The notes beneath the pieces were generated by a model that was given only the letters and a program-made list of their open reading frames with translations, did no database searches and was not told the origin of the DNA. Below, piece after piece: positions 37,001 through 45,136 of a stretch of DNA of 64,000 nucleotides. Position 1 is the stretch's first letter; every line of letters starts with the position of its first letter. Position numbers and translations under genes: made by a program. This stretch comes from R-RK-3 sp963834945 (lineage in GTDB: Bacteria; Pseudomonadota; Alphaproteobacteria; Rhizobiales; Rhodomicrobiaceae): NCBI GenBank assembly GCA_963834945.1, contig CAWIDT010000005.1, positions 310,001 through 374,000 of the forward strand. The letters run 5' to 3'.

Positions 37001-38156
37001 GTATGAGCTTTATTCGGTGTATTATCTCAGATACTTGTTGGCGTTCGACCTCATGCGATTGGTGGGATCGATGATGCTTCCTGTTTTCACGACGATATAT
37101 CTCCCGCCCTGGATGCGATTACTCGGCGCAAAACTTGGAAAGCATTGCGAATTATCGACAATGTGGAGTTTTATGCCGGAACTGATCATCGCGGGAGACG
37201 GAACCTTTTTCGCCGATGGCTGCATTCTCGGAGGCATGCGTGTTTTTGGCGGGCGGTTCGAGATTGGAGTGAACGCCGTCGGGAGCCGCAGCTTCATTGG
37301 CAACAGCGCAATTCTCCCGACAGGAGCAATCGTGGGCGACGACTGCCTTCTTGGCGTGCTGTCGTCACCACCCACCACGGAGCCGACGCCGAATGGGAGC
37401 GATTGGCTTGGGTTGCCAGGGTTCCGCCTGCCAAATCGGCAAAAGGTTGGTGGCTTTGACGACAAGCTGACCTATCAGCCCTCGTTCAGCCTGTATGCCC
37501 AACGAGCGGTTATCGATGGGCTAAGAATTCTGATCCCCGCCTATGTGTCACTTGGCTTGAGCCTCACAGGGATTGGCGCACTGCTCTATCTTTATAGAAC
37601 TTACGGCTTCAATTTGATGCTCGCCGCCACGCCTGTCGTCACGATAGTGTTGGCGGTTGTTGCGATCTTGTTCGTCGTTGCGCTGAAATGGGTGGTGATG
37701 GGGAAATTCCATCCGGTCATCAAGCCGCTGTGGTGCCACTATGTCTGGTTGAATGAGATGGTCAACGGCGCTTACGAAACCATCATGGCACCCTTGACGA
37801 GCATGCTGTTTGGCACACCGTTTGGGGGAATTCCGTTGCGGCTTCTTGGATGCAAGGTCGGGCGTGATTGTTATATTGCCTCCAACCTGTTTTCGGAGTT
37901 TGACCTGATCGAGATCGGCAATTACGCGTCAATTAATGAAGGGGTTATTCTGCAAACCCATCTGTTTGAAGATCGAGTGATGAAATCGTCCCATCTGAAA
38001 ATTGGCGACAATTGCTCGGTCGGGAACATGGCCGTAGTGCTTTACGACACTTCGATGAAGGACCGTGCGGTCCTGGGGCCATTGTCATTGCTGATGAAGG
38101 GTGAAATCATGCCGGCCAACAGCCAATGGTATGGCGCACCAACTGTCCATCGATGA
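34053..38156 (+). CDS. Epsilon-poly-L-lysine synthetase-like NRPS (A-T plus three C-terminal TM/beta-helix domains)
   Basis: A 1367-residue membrane NRPS with the Pls layout. Adenylation domain about 20-510 (FTSGTTGQPKG, YGPTEATVN, YRSGDIARI, NQVKIRGYRVE, SGKVDRKSLP); carrier domain with Ser556 in DLGGHSLL; no classical condensation or thioesterase domain. Three tandem C-terminal units follow (about 670-900, 900-1145, 1150-1367). Each opens with hydrophobic helices and a (K/R)P-G/I-YxLW/YxxYYxR stretch, then a hexapeptide left-handed beta-helix (GARVGRDCALG, GAKLGKHCELS, GCKVGRDCYIA). This is the TIGR02353 terminal region that joins lysines in Pls. By-eye pocket residues DGESVSVVN(K) resemble basic-residue codes. 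Related proteins with unknown products occur in many proteobacteria. Confidence 0.9.
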   Translation: MTKALSIIGSDFPTSPAAIMYLHELFESQLDRHGKSPAISGAASLTYQEVEERSNQIAHYLRQRGVGPGKLVGLLFHRSELPILAILGVLKAGGGYVPLDLSYPDDRMRYVLTEAEVGVVICEAKTRHRIDAVFEGKVLVLDEAADELAAQPRTRLSRTDIGLKPTDLCYVLFTSGTTGQPKGVMVEHRNAARFAVAFNAVCETTPADRIFQGFALTFDGSVEEIWMAFSNGAALVVPNIDTPRFGDDLAEFMHKNGVTYFSTVPTMLTTMQRDLPLMRQLVVSGEPCLPEHVDRWATPGRLMLNVYGPTEATVNTTSFVCRPGKPVTIGKPLPGYTVHILDSEMNPVPLGTQGELFVSGIGITRGYLKRPDLTEKAYLSRPNDETRYYRSGDIARINDDGEIEFFGRADNQVKIRGYRVELSEIDSLLGEQDNIAIAITTLHKGGDQDALASYVELRNPAQDVDRKVILAGLRAKLPPYMVPTFFEVVAVMPRLVSGKVDRKSLPAPSTPLVDYSDLALPQTEMEEKVADTWRKLFKMEHVGVDQDFFLDLGGHSLLAAQMVTLLRKIAGVEIPVRDVYAYPKIALLAEHLQGLVAADAAKPKDTKQGGAYLKDAVDEISKFLNVPKMLGLGRSKNKAAPAADSRMRAHLKDELEYHKARNRALGRPISEKPSGFAATIQALTLLTFFALLSWPIAVVVVFADDILLGRLSLIGVAVYLCSFALALWPGILTLSIAAKWLLIGRYKPGTYPLWGAYYVRWWLVSGLQGLSGVSMFCGTPLMSTYFRMMGARVGRDCALGTAECSIWDCLTIDDDTSVGTDTQLLGYRIENGYLHIGTIEIGRQCFVGAHSVLGLNVKMQDGARLDDQSLLYDDQTILAGEHRRGSPAAVKDVAVPNGDVKRYGGLRKMLFVLFALVFGIFSGVFLLVPGMAVLLFLITGYQQGWFWTAVLILFAAMPVIIVVICLWITLLKAIILRRAKPGVYELYSVYYLRYLLAFDLMRLVGSMMLPVFTTIYLPPWMRLLGAKLGKHCELSTMWSFMPELIIAGDGTFFADGCILGGMRVFGGRFEIGVNAVGSRSFIGNSAILPTGAIVGDDCLLGVLSSPPTTEPTPNGSDWLGLPGFRLPNRQKVGGFDDKLTYQPSFSLYAQRAVIDGLRILIPAYVSLGLSLTGIGALLYLYRTYGFNLMLAATPVVTIVLAVVAILFVVALKWVVMGKFHPVIKPLWCHYVWLNEMVNGAYETIMAPLTSMLFGTPFGGIPLRLLGCKVGRDCYIASNLFSEFDLIEIGNYASINEGVILQTHLFEDRVMKSSHLKIGDNCSVGNMAVVLYDTSMKDRAVLGPLSLLMKGEIMPANSQWYGAPTVHR

Positions 38157-38191
38157 GGAGATCTTGGTTCGGCGCCTCGCGGATGCGAGGC

Positions 38192-38286
38192 TGATTGGGC
38201 CCGCTTGCAGGCCCCGGGTGCCCCGCGGTCGCAAGCACGGCACTCGTGTCGGGCACCCAGGGGCCCACGGCTAAGTGGGCCAATCA
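38192..38286. repeat. Long imperfect palindrome after the synthetase gene
   Basis: GATTGGGCCCGC...GGGTGCCCC on the left pairs with GGGCACCC...AGTGGGCCAATC on the right over about 30 bases per arm. Outside it a second dyad pairs GCGCCTCGCGGATGCGAGGC-like and GCGCGGATGCGCCGCGC sequences. It can fold into a large hairpin and may terminate the synthetase transcript; it also looks like a dispersed intergenic element. Confidence 0.55.
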
Positions 38287-38411
38287 GCGGCGCGGATGCG
38301 CCGCGCAAAATAAAAACCACCACAAAGATCTGAGGTTACTTGGATTTTCCGATGTCTATCTTTACCCTTTTGGTCGCCCCGACCAATTCGATGCCTTTTT
38401 CGCCGACTGTC

Positions 38412-38810
38412 TCACTGAGCCACGCAGAACTCGGCAAACGTATCGCTTTCCGAAAGCTGGGTCGTAGCCATGCATCCAACAACGTGGATTTCCCAATAGG
38501 CCGGTGGCGTGGCATTAAACACCGGCGAAATGGAAACTGTCATATATTCGGAAGGCATCTTCCCCCAAACCAGAAGAAGCCACGTATTCTTGGCGATCCC
38601 CGATACAACTTGATAATTATCAAAATCGATCCGGTTGCAGCTTTCTCCCGGTTTGAGAGGAAAATTTGGAGCGTTGCCCGCTGCTGGAAACCCGTCATCG
38701 CTGCCTTGCGTGAATGGGAAAGGATCGACGGGACCTGCCTGCGTGAGGCGGGGTTCAACGCAGACAAAAAATATTGCTGCTGCCGTCAGCCATTTAACGA
38801 AATGTAACAT
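38412..38810 (-). CDS. Small secreted hypothetical protein
   Basis: A 132-residue protein. The ATG at 38810 follows GGGGAAACGGG and gives a clean signal peptide (MLHFVKWLTAAAIFFVCV, cleavage near QAG). The mature part has a Pro-rich start and Cys residues near NRID, VVGC and the C-terminus (FCVAQ), with strand-like NTWLLLVWG and YWEIHVVG segments. No family is recognised. It is convergent with the synthetase gene and separated from it by the palindrome. Confidence 0.55.
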   Translation of the reverse strand: MLHFVKWLTAAAIFFVCVEPRLTQAGPVDPFPFTQGSDDGFPAAGNAPNFPLKPGESCNRIDFDNYQVVSGIAKNTWLLLVWGKMPSEYMTVSISPVFNATPPAYWEIHVVGCMATTQLSESDTFAEFCVAQ

Positions 38811-39050
38811 ACCCGTTTCCCCTGATTGGCGTCCCCGTGCGCAAGTCGAACGCGCCAACAGCGTTGTCGAGCGGGCCTCGCCTCGCGTGAGGGAACCGTA
38901 GAACGCGGTCATCTGTCCGTCAACGTGCCGACTGCGTGCCCGGTCTACGTTGGGCCCACGCTTTGAGCTGACCGGCGAGAAGGTGGCGAAAAGTCTTCAT
39001 GGGTATTGGCACATTGAGCTTGATTTCCAGATTCTCCGCGCGAGTGATAC

Positions 39051-40287
39051 TAGTGGCAATTGCTGCGCAAAAAGGCCTGGTCATCCGATGTGAGATCGCC
39101 TAGTTGCGCGCGTTCCAGAACCTCGGCGCATTGCCTCTTTTGCTTGCGGTCGGGTGCTGTCCTGTGTCAGGACAGGTGCCGCCAGGTCGGAACTCGCCGG
39201 CGGGCGCTGGTCTTGAGCCAGACCGGCGTTGCCATTACCCGCGGCGGGCGGTGGCGCAGCCGCTTGTGCCGGCGGGCTGGGTGCGAGCTCCTGATGCGGC
39301 TCTTCTCTCGCGGGCGGTACGGGGGCCGGCGGAGCCACGGAAGGCGGCAAAGCGGCTTGGGCTGGTGCGGACGGCGCCTGTTCTTCTCTCGTCGCCAGAC
39401 TCTGCTCGGGTGAGATGAACACAGGTGTCTGATGGGGTGTGGATGCCGGCGTCGGGCAATCGTTCGACTGCCACAGGCAGGGGAGCAGGATTTTGCGGTG
39501 GAGCAGGATTTTCCAGCTTCGCGGAGGCCGGCGGGGTTTCGCCAGGCACTAAGGGTGCCGGTGCGGGACGGTTCAACATGAACATAGCGATCACGCCGGC
39601 GAGGAAGGCGACGCCGGCCGCCAGAGAGACGATACCCCGAATACGGTCCATTGCCGCCGGTGATAATATCGCCCGCCGCACTTTCGGTTCAGCCGGCAGC
39701 GGCAGCCGGGGGAGCCGCCGTCGGGGCAGCCGCCGCCGGGGCGGCCGTCGCCGGCGCGGCGCCGCCGGGCCAGCCGCCGCCGGGTTGAACTGGAAGACAT
39801 GGATAGGCGCCGGCATATTCTTGACGAACTGGTCACCGATATCGCGAAATTCCCTCGCGACCTTGCCCGCGACCTGTTCCTGCACCCAGCGCGAAATGGC
39901 CAGTCCGCCGGGCTGCGACAAGGTCTGCAGGCGCGCCGCGATATTGACGCCGTCGCCCAGCAGATCGCTGCCGTTTTCGACCACGTCGCCAATGCTGATG
40001 CCCATGCGGAACATCATCCGCCGCTTCGGCGCATAAGACTCGTTGTGAACGCTCAGGCGCTCCTGGATATCGATCGCCGAGCGCACCGCTTCGACCGCGC
40101 TTTGGAATTCGGCAAGGACGGCGTCCCCCGCGGTATTGAAGATGCGACCGCCATGCGCTTCGATGCTCGCCTTGAAGACCTCGACCGATGCAACCAGTTG
40201 CCGAACCGCCAGCTCCTCGTCCTCCGCGACCAGTCGGCTGTATTCGGCCACGTCGGCGGCCAGGATTGCTGCAATCTTCCGCTTCAT
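39051..40287 (-). CDS. Class III adenylate/guanylate cyclase with TM helix, C-terminus frameshifted
   Basis: The cyclase domain (about 1-170) is complete: AADVAEYSRL with metal Asp, FNTAGDAVLAEF with the second Asp, and LLGDGVNIAARLQ with the transition-state Asn and Arg. This enzyme should be active, unlike the cyclase at 24.4 kb. An Arg/Pro-rich linker and one TM helix (IVSLAAGVAFLAGVIAMFML) follow. The first frame ends at 39235, but at about 39420 the Pro/Ala-rich region PVFISPEQSLATREE continues in another frame. The C-terminal CAEVLERAQLGDLTSDDQ segment with FLRSNCH lies in the remaining frame, stopping at 39051. Two indels explain this. It is the last gene of a minus-strand operon with caspase-like and DUF4399 genes. 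Confidence 0.82.
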
Positions 40288-40471
40288 GTTCTACCGGTTT
40301 GCAATCAGGCCCGCCGGACACGACCGGATCTGAAAGGCCTCGGCTTAGCTCAATGACATGACAGCCGGTATGCGGGCACCACCAACATCCCGGACCTTGG
40401 ATTTGTCACATTATAGCCGGTCTCGCACCGCCTCCGCCAGCAATTCGGGTTACGCATACGATACGCAATCG

Positions 40472-42077
40472 TTATTTTTCTCGTACGACGCGAAACCCGT
40501 TCGTATAGTAACGAACATCGAAATCATATTTGAAACGGGCGGCGGTGCGGACGAAGCGCTGATCGTTGTTGAAGGAACCGCCCCGCAAGACACGTTCGCG
40601 GCAGTCCGGCTTTGTCAATGCCGAGCCATCGCTGCGGCGCGGTCTTATAGTTGTCCTCCCAGCAATCCTCGACCCATTCGGCGGCATTTCCGGCCATGTC
40701 GAACAGACCCAGCGGGTTCGGTGGAAAGGTGCCGGTCGGTTCCGTTTGATTGAGCGCCCGCGAATTGCATCCGGCGCAATTGGCATGGTCCTTTTCGATC
40801 GCATTTCCCCAGTAAAAGGCGGTCTTCGTGCCCGCGCGGGCGGCGTATTCCCATTCCGCTTCGGTCGGCAGCCGGTAGGTCTTGCCGGTTTTGCGCGACA
40901 GCCATGCGACAAAGGACTTCGCGTCGTTCCAGTCGAGATCGGAGGCCGGCCGCAAGCCTCGCCCCTGACCGCGGTCTCCCGGCCGGTATTGGCAGCCGCC
41001 CTCGCTCAGGCAGGCGTCCCATTCGTCGAACGTCACCTCGCGCCGGCCGATGAAAAATGCCTTGGAAATCGTAACCTCGTGAACCGGCGTCTCGAAGGCG
41101 AACCCATCGGTGGAGCCCATCATCAGCGTTCCCGCGGGGACAAGGGCAAGCTCGGGGCAGGTCGGGCAATCGCGGATCGGCAGGGCTGGCGACGGAGGCG
41201 CCAACGCGCCCGGATCGGGCGTGGCCGGAGGCCTCGGCGGTTGCCGGGGTCTGGACGGGCTCCGCAGTCGGCGTCCTGGACGCCGAAATCACGACCAGAT
41301 CCGCCGGAGCCTGCTCGGATTGCCATACGCGCTGGTCTTTGCCGTTGATGGGGCGACTGCCGTGCGAGTCCGGTTGATGACCTCGTTGATGCTTGATATC
41401 CGGCGTCTTCATCGTCTGGGCAAGCCACTGGGCAAACACGCCGCTGGCCCACTCTCCGCTGGCCACGATCTTGTCGGGGGCGGTTGAAAAAACAACTGTG
41501 ACGGATTTTACCGGCTCGGGTTCCGCAAGGCCGCGACGACCGCCGGGGAGAAGCGCCTGCCACGGATTGGCGCGGCTGGCGTCGAGGATGATAACGCTCC
41601 CCGCGCGTACGCGCCACAATCAGCGGATCGAGAAGGAGATCGACGTCGAAGGCTTCGCGCCGGACGTCATCGGCGCCCGTGATTTTGCTGTCCATTGCAA
41701 CGAGATAGTTGCGGCCCTGATGCTGCACCGCATGGCCGTCATAAAACACGATGCCGTTGTCCGCCGCGTTCGAGGCTCTGGGCGAATTTCGCCAGTCCCT
41801 GCTGAATCTCCTCCCGCCGCGCATTTTCAAGATAGATGACGGTGAATCCTCCCCGCCGCAAGACGTCGGCGACCAGGCGCGCGCCTTCGACGGCGTCCTC
41901 GATGGGCGCCTGCGCATACGCCCCGTTGCCGATCACGAGGGCCACGCGCGGGCCGCTCCCTTGCGCGGCAGCCGTCTCGACCCCTGCGAAGGCCGCAAGG
42001 ATCATCAGCACGAGGCCGGCGAGCAGGCGCGAAAGCGTCAGATAGATAGGAGCATTCATCGCAGAGCTAGCGGACAT
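40472..42077 (-). pseudogene. Caspase-fold (C14) / formylglycine-generating-enzyme-like fusion, multiple frameshifts
   Basis: One reading of about 530 residues can be pieced from five overlapping frames. Signal peptide and RVALVIGNGAYAQAP with AGARLVADVLRRGGF-like helix (42077-about 41765); catalytic-His region GIVFYDGHAVQHQGRNYL (to about 41600); SVIILDASRANPW (to about 41190), where the usual Cys is Ser (codon AGC); an FGE/SUMF1-type domain (LALVPAGTLMMGS, FIGRREVTFDEW, RLPTEAEWEYAARAG, MAGNAAEWVEDCW) to about 40625; and its end RERVLRGGSFNNDQ to FRVVREK at 40472. Four indels, several next to C or G runs, are needed, so it is listed as a pseudogene, although sequencing error is possible. 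Its start overlaps the end of the DUF4399 gene upstream. Confidence 0.75.
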
Positions 42078-42413
42078 GGATAATAATCTTTTTGGACATC
42101 ACCGGCGGCATCATGGCGGCATATGCACATGGTCGTCGACGAGCAGTTGAAGCGCAGGCGTCCCGGGTTTGAGCATGAGCACCACTTCGCTTTGTCCAAT
42201 GCCGAGGTGAATAGGGTTATAATCTGAGGGAATCGGCTGTTTCAGAACTATCTTGTCGACGTCGCCGAGCAGATGGTGGTTGCCGGTCATCGGGGTCACG
42301 ACGCTGGCGGGCGCAATGCCATTGTCTTGGCCGCAAGCCGGCATAATGCTCCATCCCAACGTGACAATCACGGCTGCCAGCATCCTTACCACCATCTTGA
42401 TCAATGTCGTCAC
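42067..42413 (-). pseudogene. DUF4399 protein, shortened and frameshifted
   Basis: Signal-like N-terminus (MVVRMLAAVIVTLGWSIMPACG) followed by part of a DUF4399 domain: TGNHHLLGD, QPIPSDYNPIHLGIGQSEVVL and ALQLLVDDHVH. The open frame stops at 42111, but MMPPVMSKKIIIHVR, the usual end of the domain, follows in another frame to a stop at 42067. About 25 residues of the first DUF4399 strands are missing compared with the neighbouring paralogue. The last 11 bases overlap the caspase-like start. DUF4399 proteins are small exported proteins of unknown function. Confidence 0.6.
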
Positions 42414-42461
42414 CCAAATGGGCTACGAGTTCAGACTCGATACTTATCTTTCGACCTTGCC

Positions 42462-43130
42462 CTACGTTTCCGGCGCGCCCACTTCGATGATGAGATTGTG
42501 ATGGCCTTGTGGCTATACCGGCCCGCACAACGCTGATATCGCGCAGGCCGAACCGGATCGTCGAACTGGGATAGACCCGCTCTCCGTCACGTGGGAAGGC
42601 GAAGTAAACAGCGGTGTTGGGGCAGACAACTGCCGGCCGGCGGAGCCGCCCGGCGACGGCGAACTCGTCTTATGCACCATTGCCGGATCGACGAACACAT
42701 GAATGACCGGCGAGACCACCGGCGGATTATGCGGAACGTGATTGCCGTCGCCGAGAAGGAGCTGCAGCGTGTGCGCGCCCGGCGTTAGAGACAGCTCCAC
42801 CTCGTCCTGTCCCCTGCCGAAATGGAGATGGTTGAAGTCGCTGGGAATCGGCTGGTCGAGCGGCGGCAACTCGGTATCGATCAGCAGATGGTGGTGGCCT
42901 GTATTGGGCCTCGATGAGCCAGCCGCCGCTAAATCCATTCCGGAAATGCCGAAATGGATCGTTATCTTCGAAGGGATGGTCTGGCCATCCTTGAGGTCGA
43001 GGAAGAAGACCTTGGCCCGCTTCGGGGCAGGACTTCGTTCGTCTGCCCTCGAAACGCCTGCAAACAGAGGGGCAAAGGCCAGCAACAAGGCCAACACTCG
43101 CACGAGCATCCTGATCATCGCTGTCCCCAT
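42462..43130 (-). CDS. Two-domain DUF4399 exported protein, second domain frameshifted
   Basis: Start at 43130 or, with a better GGGGA upstream, 43118. Signal peptide MIRMLVRVLALLLAFAPLFAG. The first DUF4399 domain is complete: AKVFFLDLKDGQTIPSK, IHFGISGMDLAAAG, TGHHHLLID, PIPSDFNHLHFGRGQ, LQLLLGDGNHVPHNPPV. After a short linker a second domain starts in a different frame (VYFAFPRDGERVYPSSTIRFG) and its GHHNLIIEVGAPE motif lies in a third, with a stop at 42462. The protein is probably periplasmic. It heads the operon with the second DUF4399 gene, the caspase/FGE fusion and the cyclase. Confidence 0.65.
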
Positions 43131-43585
43131 AATACAATCCAAGCCCCTATTAATACAAATAGAGCCTTGCGGCAATCACCCGCCGCTCATTAAACAGGCC
43201 CGCGCAGGCGCTCAAATTATCGCCGACGGACACGCTTGGCTTCGAAATTCTTTCTTGATGCAACGGGACAAACGCCGCGATCACTAAATCGCCATAAGCC
43301 GCTGCGCCGCCCTGCCCAATCCGCCGCGATTTCCTGCAGCGGCACTTCTCGGACGACTGTCCGCGGTGCGCTTGGTGGCCCCGTCCCCTAGGCATCCGAC
43401 AAACCTTCGCCAAAGCCGCCACTCGGACCTGGTCCATCGATCCGACCAAGCGGTAGCAGCGCCCGCGGGGTGAAGTGACGCTGCCGCCGTTGACTTGGTT
43501 GTCCTTCACGAGACGGGGAGGAGCGGCTGCGCACGGCAGCTTCGCGATCAGCCTTTTGGCGGTTCCCTCCCGGCGCATTGGGTCT
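43131..43585. other. Intergenic region, nothing recognised
   Basis: About 450 bases between the DUF4399 operon promoter and the 3' end of the GntR pair. A minus-strand frame crosses part of it, but its composition is unnatural and no motif was found. No RNA gene, repeat or mobile-element end was recognised. Confidence 0.4.
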
Positions 43586-44269
43586 CTACAGCGTCCAGTT
43601 GGCGAGCGCATGCTGGAGGCCGCCATTGATGTGAGCGGCCAGAACGGCGCTGGCCTGGCCGGCATCGCGTTGAAGGGCGCATCGCAAAAGCTGGCGATGT
43701 TCCCCGGCCGCTATGTCGCCGCGAAAGCTCAGCGCCAGCATTTGATAGCGCAGATATTTGTCGAACACCGCGCCATGGGTTTCCATCAGCGTGCGCGAGC
43801 CGCAGGCCGAGATCAGCGCCTGGTGGAACTGCCAGTCATAGAGCTTCCAAAGCTCCGCCTCGCGCCGGTCGCCGGCGCGCATGCGCTCCTCCATCAGCGA
43901 CAGCTTGTGATGGGCGGCGACGGCCTGGGCTTCCCATTCCATATCGCCCACCGCAAAGGATTGTTCCAGCGCATGCACTTCAAGCAGCAGACGCAGCGCG
44001 GCGATCTCCTTCAGATCCTTCACCGAAACCGGCCAGACCTCAAAGCCGCGCTGCCCTTCCGCCACCACCAGCTTCTCGGATGAGAGGCGGTTCAGCACCT
44101 CGCGCAGGGCGCTGACGCTGGCGCCGTAATCGGCTTTCAGCTGCTCCAGCTTCAGCTTCTGGCCGGGTGCGAGCCTGCCGAATAGAATGTCGGAGCGAAT
44201 GCGCCGCCAGACACGCTCTCCGGTGCCTTGCCTTGCATTGCTGGCGATTTGCGGGTGAAGGGCCGCCAT
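43586..44269 (-). CDS. GntR-family regulator, FCD type (second of tandem pair)
   Basis: A 227-residue regulator with an N-terminal winged helix (RIRSDILFGRLAPGQKLKLEQLKADYGAS segment, ALREVLNRLSSEKLVV recognition region) and a C-terminal FCD domain (LRLLLEVHALEQS, WQFHQALISACG). It starts immediately after the stop of the preceding regulator (TGAATG). The two proteins align without gaps over most of their length and share YDxxFHxALISAC, HxxxxDKYLRYQM and other blocks, so they arose by tandem duplication. It probably helps control the divergent TRAP/shikimate operon. Confidence 0.88.
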   Translation of the reverse strand: MAALHPQIASNARQGTGERVWRRIRSDILFGRLAPGQKLKLEQLKADYGASVSALREVLNRLSSEKLVVAEGQRGFEVWPVSVKDLKEIAALRLLLEVHALEQSFAVGDMEWEAQAVAAHHKLSLMEERMRAGDRREAELWKLYDWQFHQALISACGSRTLMETHGAVFDKYLRYQMLALSFRGDIAAGEHRQLLRCALQRDAGQASAVLAAHINGGLQHALANWTL

Positions 44270-44950
44270 TCACGTCACCTTGCCGGCGGCGAGCGTCTCG
44301 TCGACGCAATCCTGCACATGCCGGGTGAGCGTTGAACGCGCAGATTGCCAGTCGCGCTCCAAAGCCGCCAGGAGCAGCATGTGATGCTCGCGGGCCGCGA
44401 CCTCGCCGCGAAACACCACGGCAACCATCTGATAGCGCAGATATTTGTCGTAGATCGCGGCGTGAGTCTCCAGGAGGGCCGTCGAATCGCAGGCCGAGAT
44501 CAGCGCGTGATGGAATTCGCGGTCATAATGTTTCCACGCCTCCTTGAGCGCATCCTCCCCGGCGCGGACACGCTTCTCCAGGGTCGACAGCTTGTGATGC
44601 GCGGCGACCACCCGCCCTTCCCATTCGAGATCGCCAGTCTCGAACGACGCGCGCAAGGCGTGGCATTCCAGGAGCAGGCGCATCGCCGCGACCTCGCGCA
44701 GATCGGCGGCCGAGATCGGCGAGACTTCGAAGCCGCGCAGCCCTTCGGCCGTAATTAGCCCCTCCGAGGACAGCCGGTTGAGCAGCTCGCGCAGAGTACC
44801 GACGCTCACCTGATAGGCGTCTTTCATCGCCTCAAGCTTGAGCTTCCGGCCAGGGGCCAGCCGCCCGAACAGAATGTCCGCTCGGATCCGCCGATAGACG
44901 GGCTCGCCGACGCTTTCCGTCACGCTCTGTGTCGTCGCTTGGGCAGCCAT
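44270..44950 (-). CDS. GntR-family regulator, FCD type (first of tandem pair)
   Basis: A 226-residue paralogue of the next gene: winged helix with YRRIRADILFGRLAPGRKLK and TLRELLNRLSSEGLITAEGLRGFEV, then an FCD domain with LRLLLECHALRAS-like helix, YDREFHHALISACDS and a final HVQDCVDETL helix. Its promoter faces that of the TRAP receptor gene across a 186-base gap containing an ATAAAA/TTTTAT dyad. Two regulators of the same family could form hetero-oligomers or answer two related acids. Inference. Confidence 0.88.
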   Translation of the reverse strand: MAAQATTQSVTESVGEPVYRRIRADILFGRLAPGRKLKLEAMKDAYQVSVGTLRELLNRLSSEGLITAEGLRGFEVSPISAADLREVAAMRLLLECHALRASFETGDLEWEGRVVAAHHKLSTLEKRVRAGEDALKEAWKHYDREFHHALISACDSTALLETHAAIYDKYLRYQMVAVVFRGEVAAREHHMLLLAALERDWQSARSTLTRHVQDCVDETLAAGKVT

Positions 44951-44953
44951 CCT

Positions 44954-44969
44954 ATAAAACGCATTTTAT
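44954..44969 (+). promoter_or_regulatory. Inverted repeat in divergent GntR / TRAP promoter region
   Basis: ATAAAA-CGCA-TTTTAT, a perfect 6-bp dyad just upstream of the first GntR start. A second, weaker dyad CATAG...CTATG lies at about 45031-45052 nearer the TRAP start. Both are AT-rich sites in GC-rich DNA and are candidate operators for the GntR pair. Confidence 0.4.
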
Positions 44970-45136
44970 CGGATGATGGGGGCGATTTCGGCGTGGCCAT
45001 GGGTGCGGAGGCGTCATCCGACATTCTTAGCATAGATTTATAAAAACCTATGACGATTTTCATTTCGCCGATTGATCCACGTTTCCTCTTAGTCCATAAA
45101 TGGCACTGGTAAAAAGAAAATGCGTTTGGGAGGATA

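Noticed and set aside
43150..43665. Possible transposase remnant downstream of the GntR pair
   Set aside because: No DDE motif or terminal inverted repeats could be seen in either strand.
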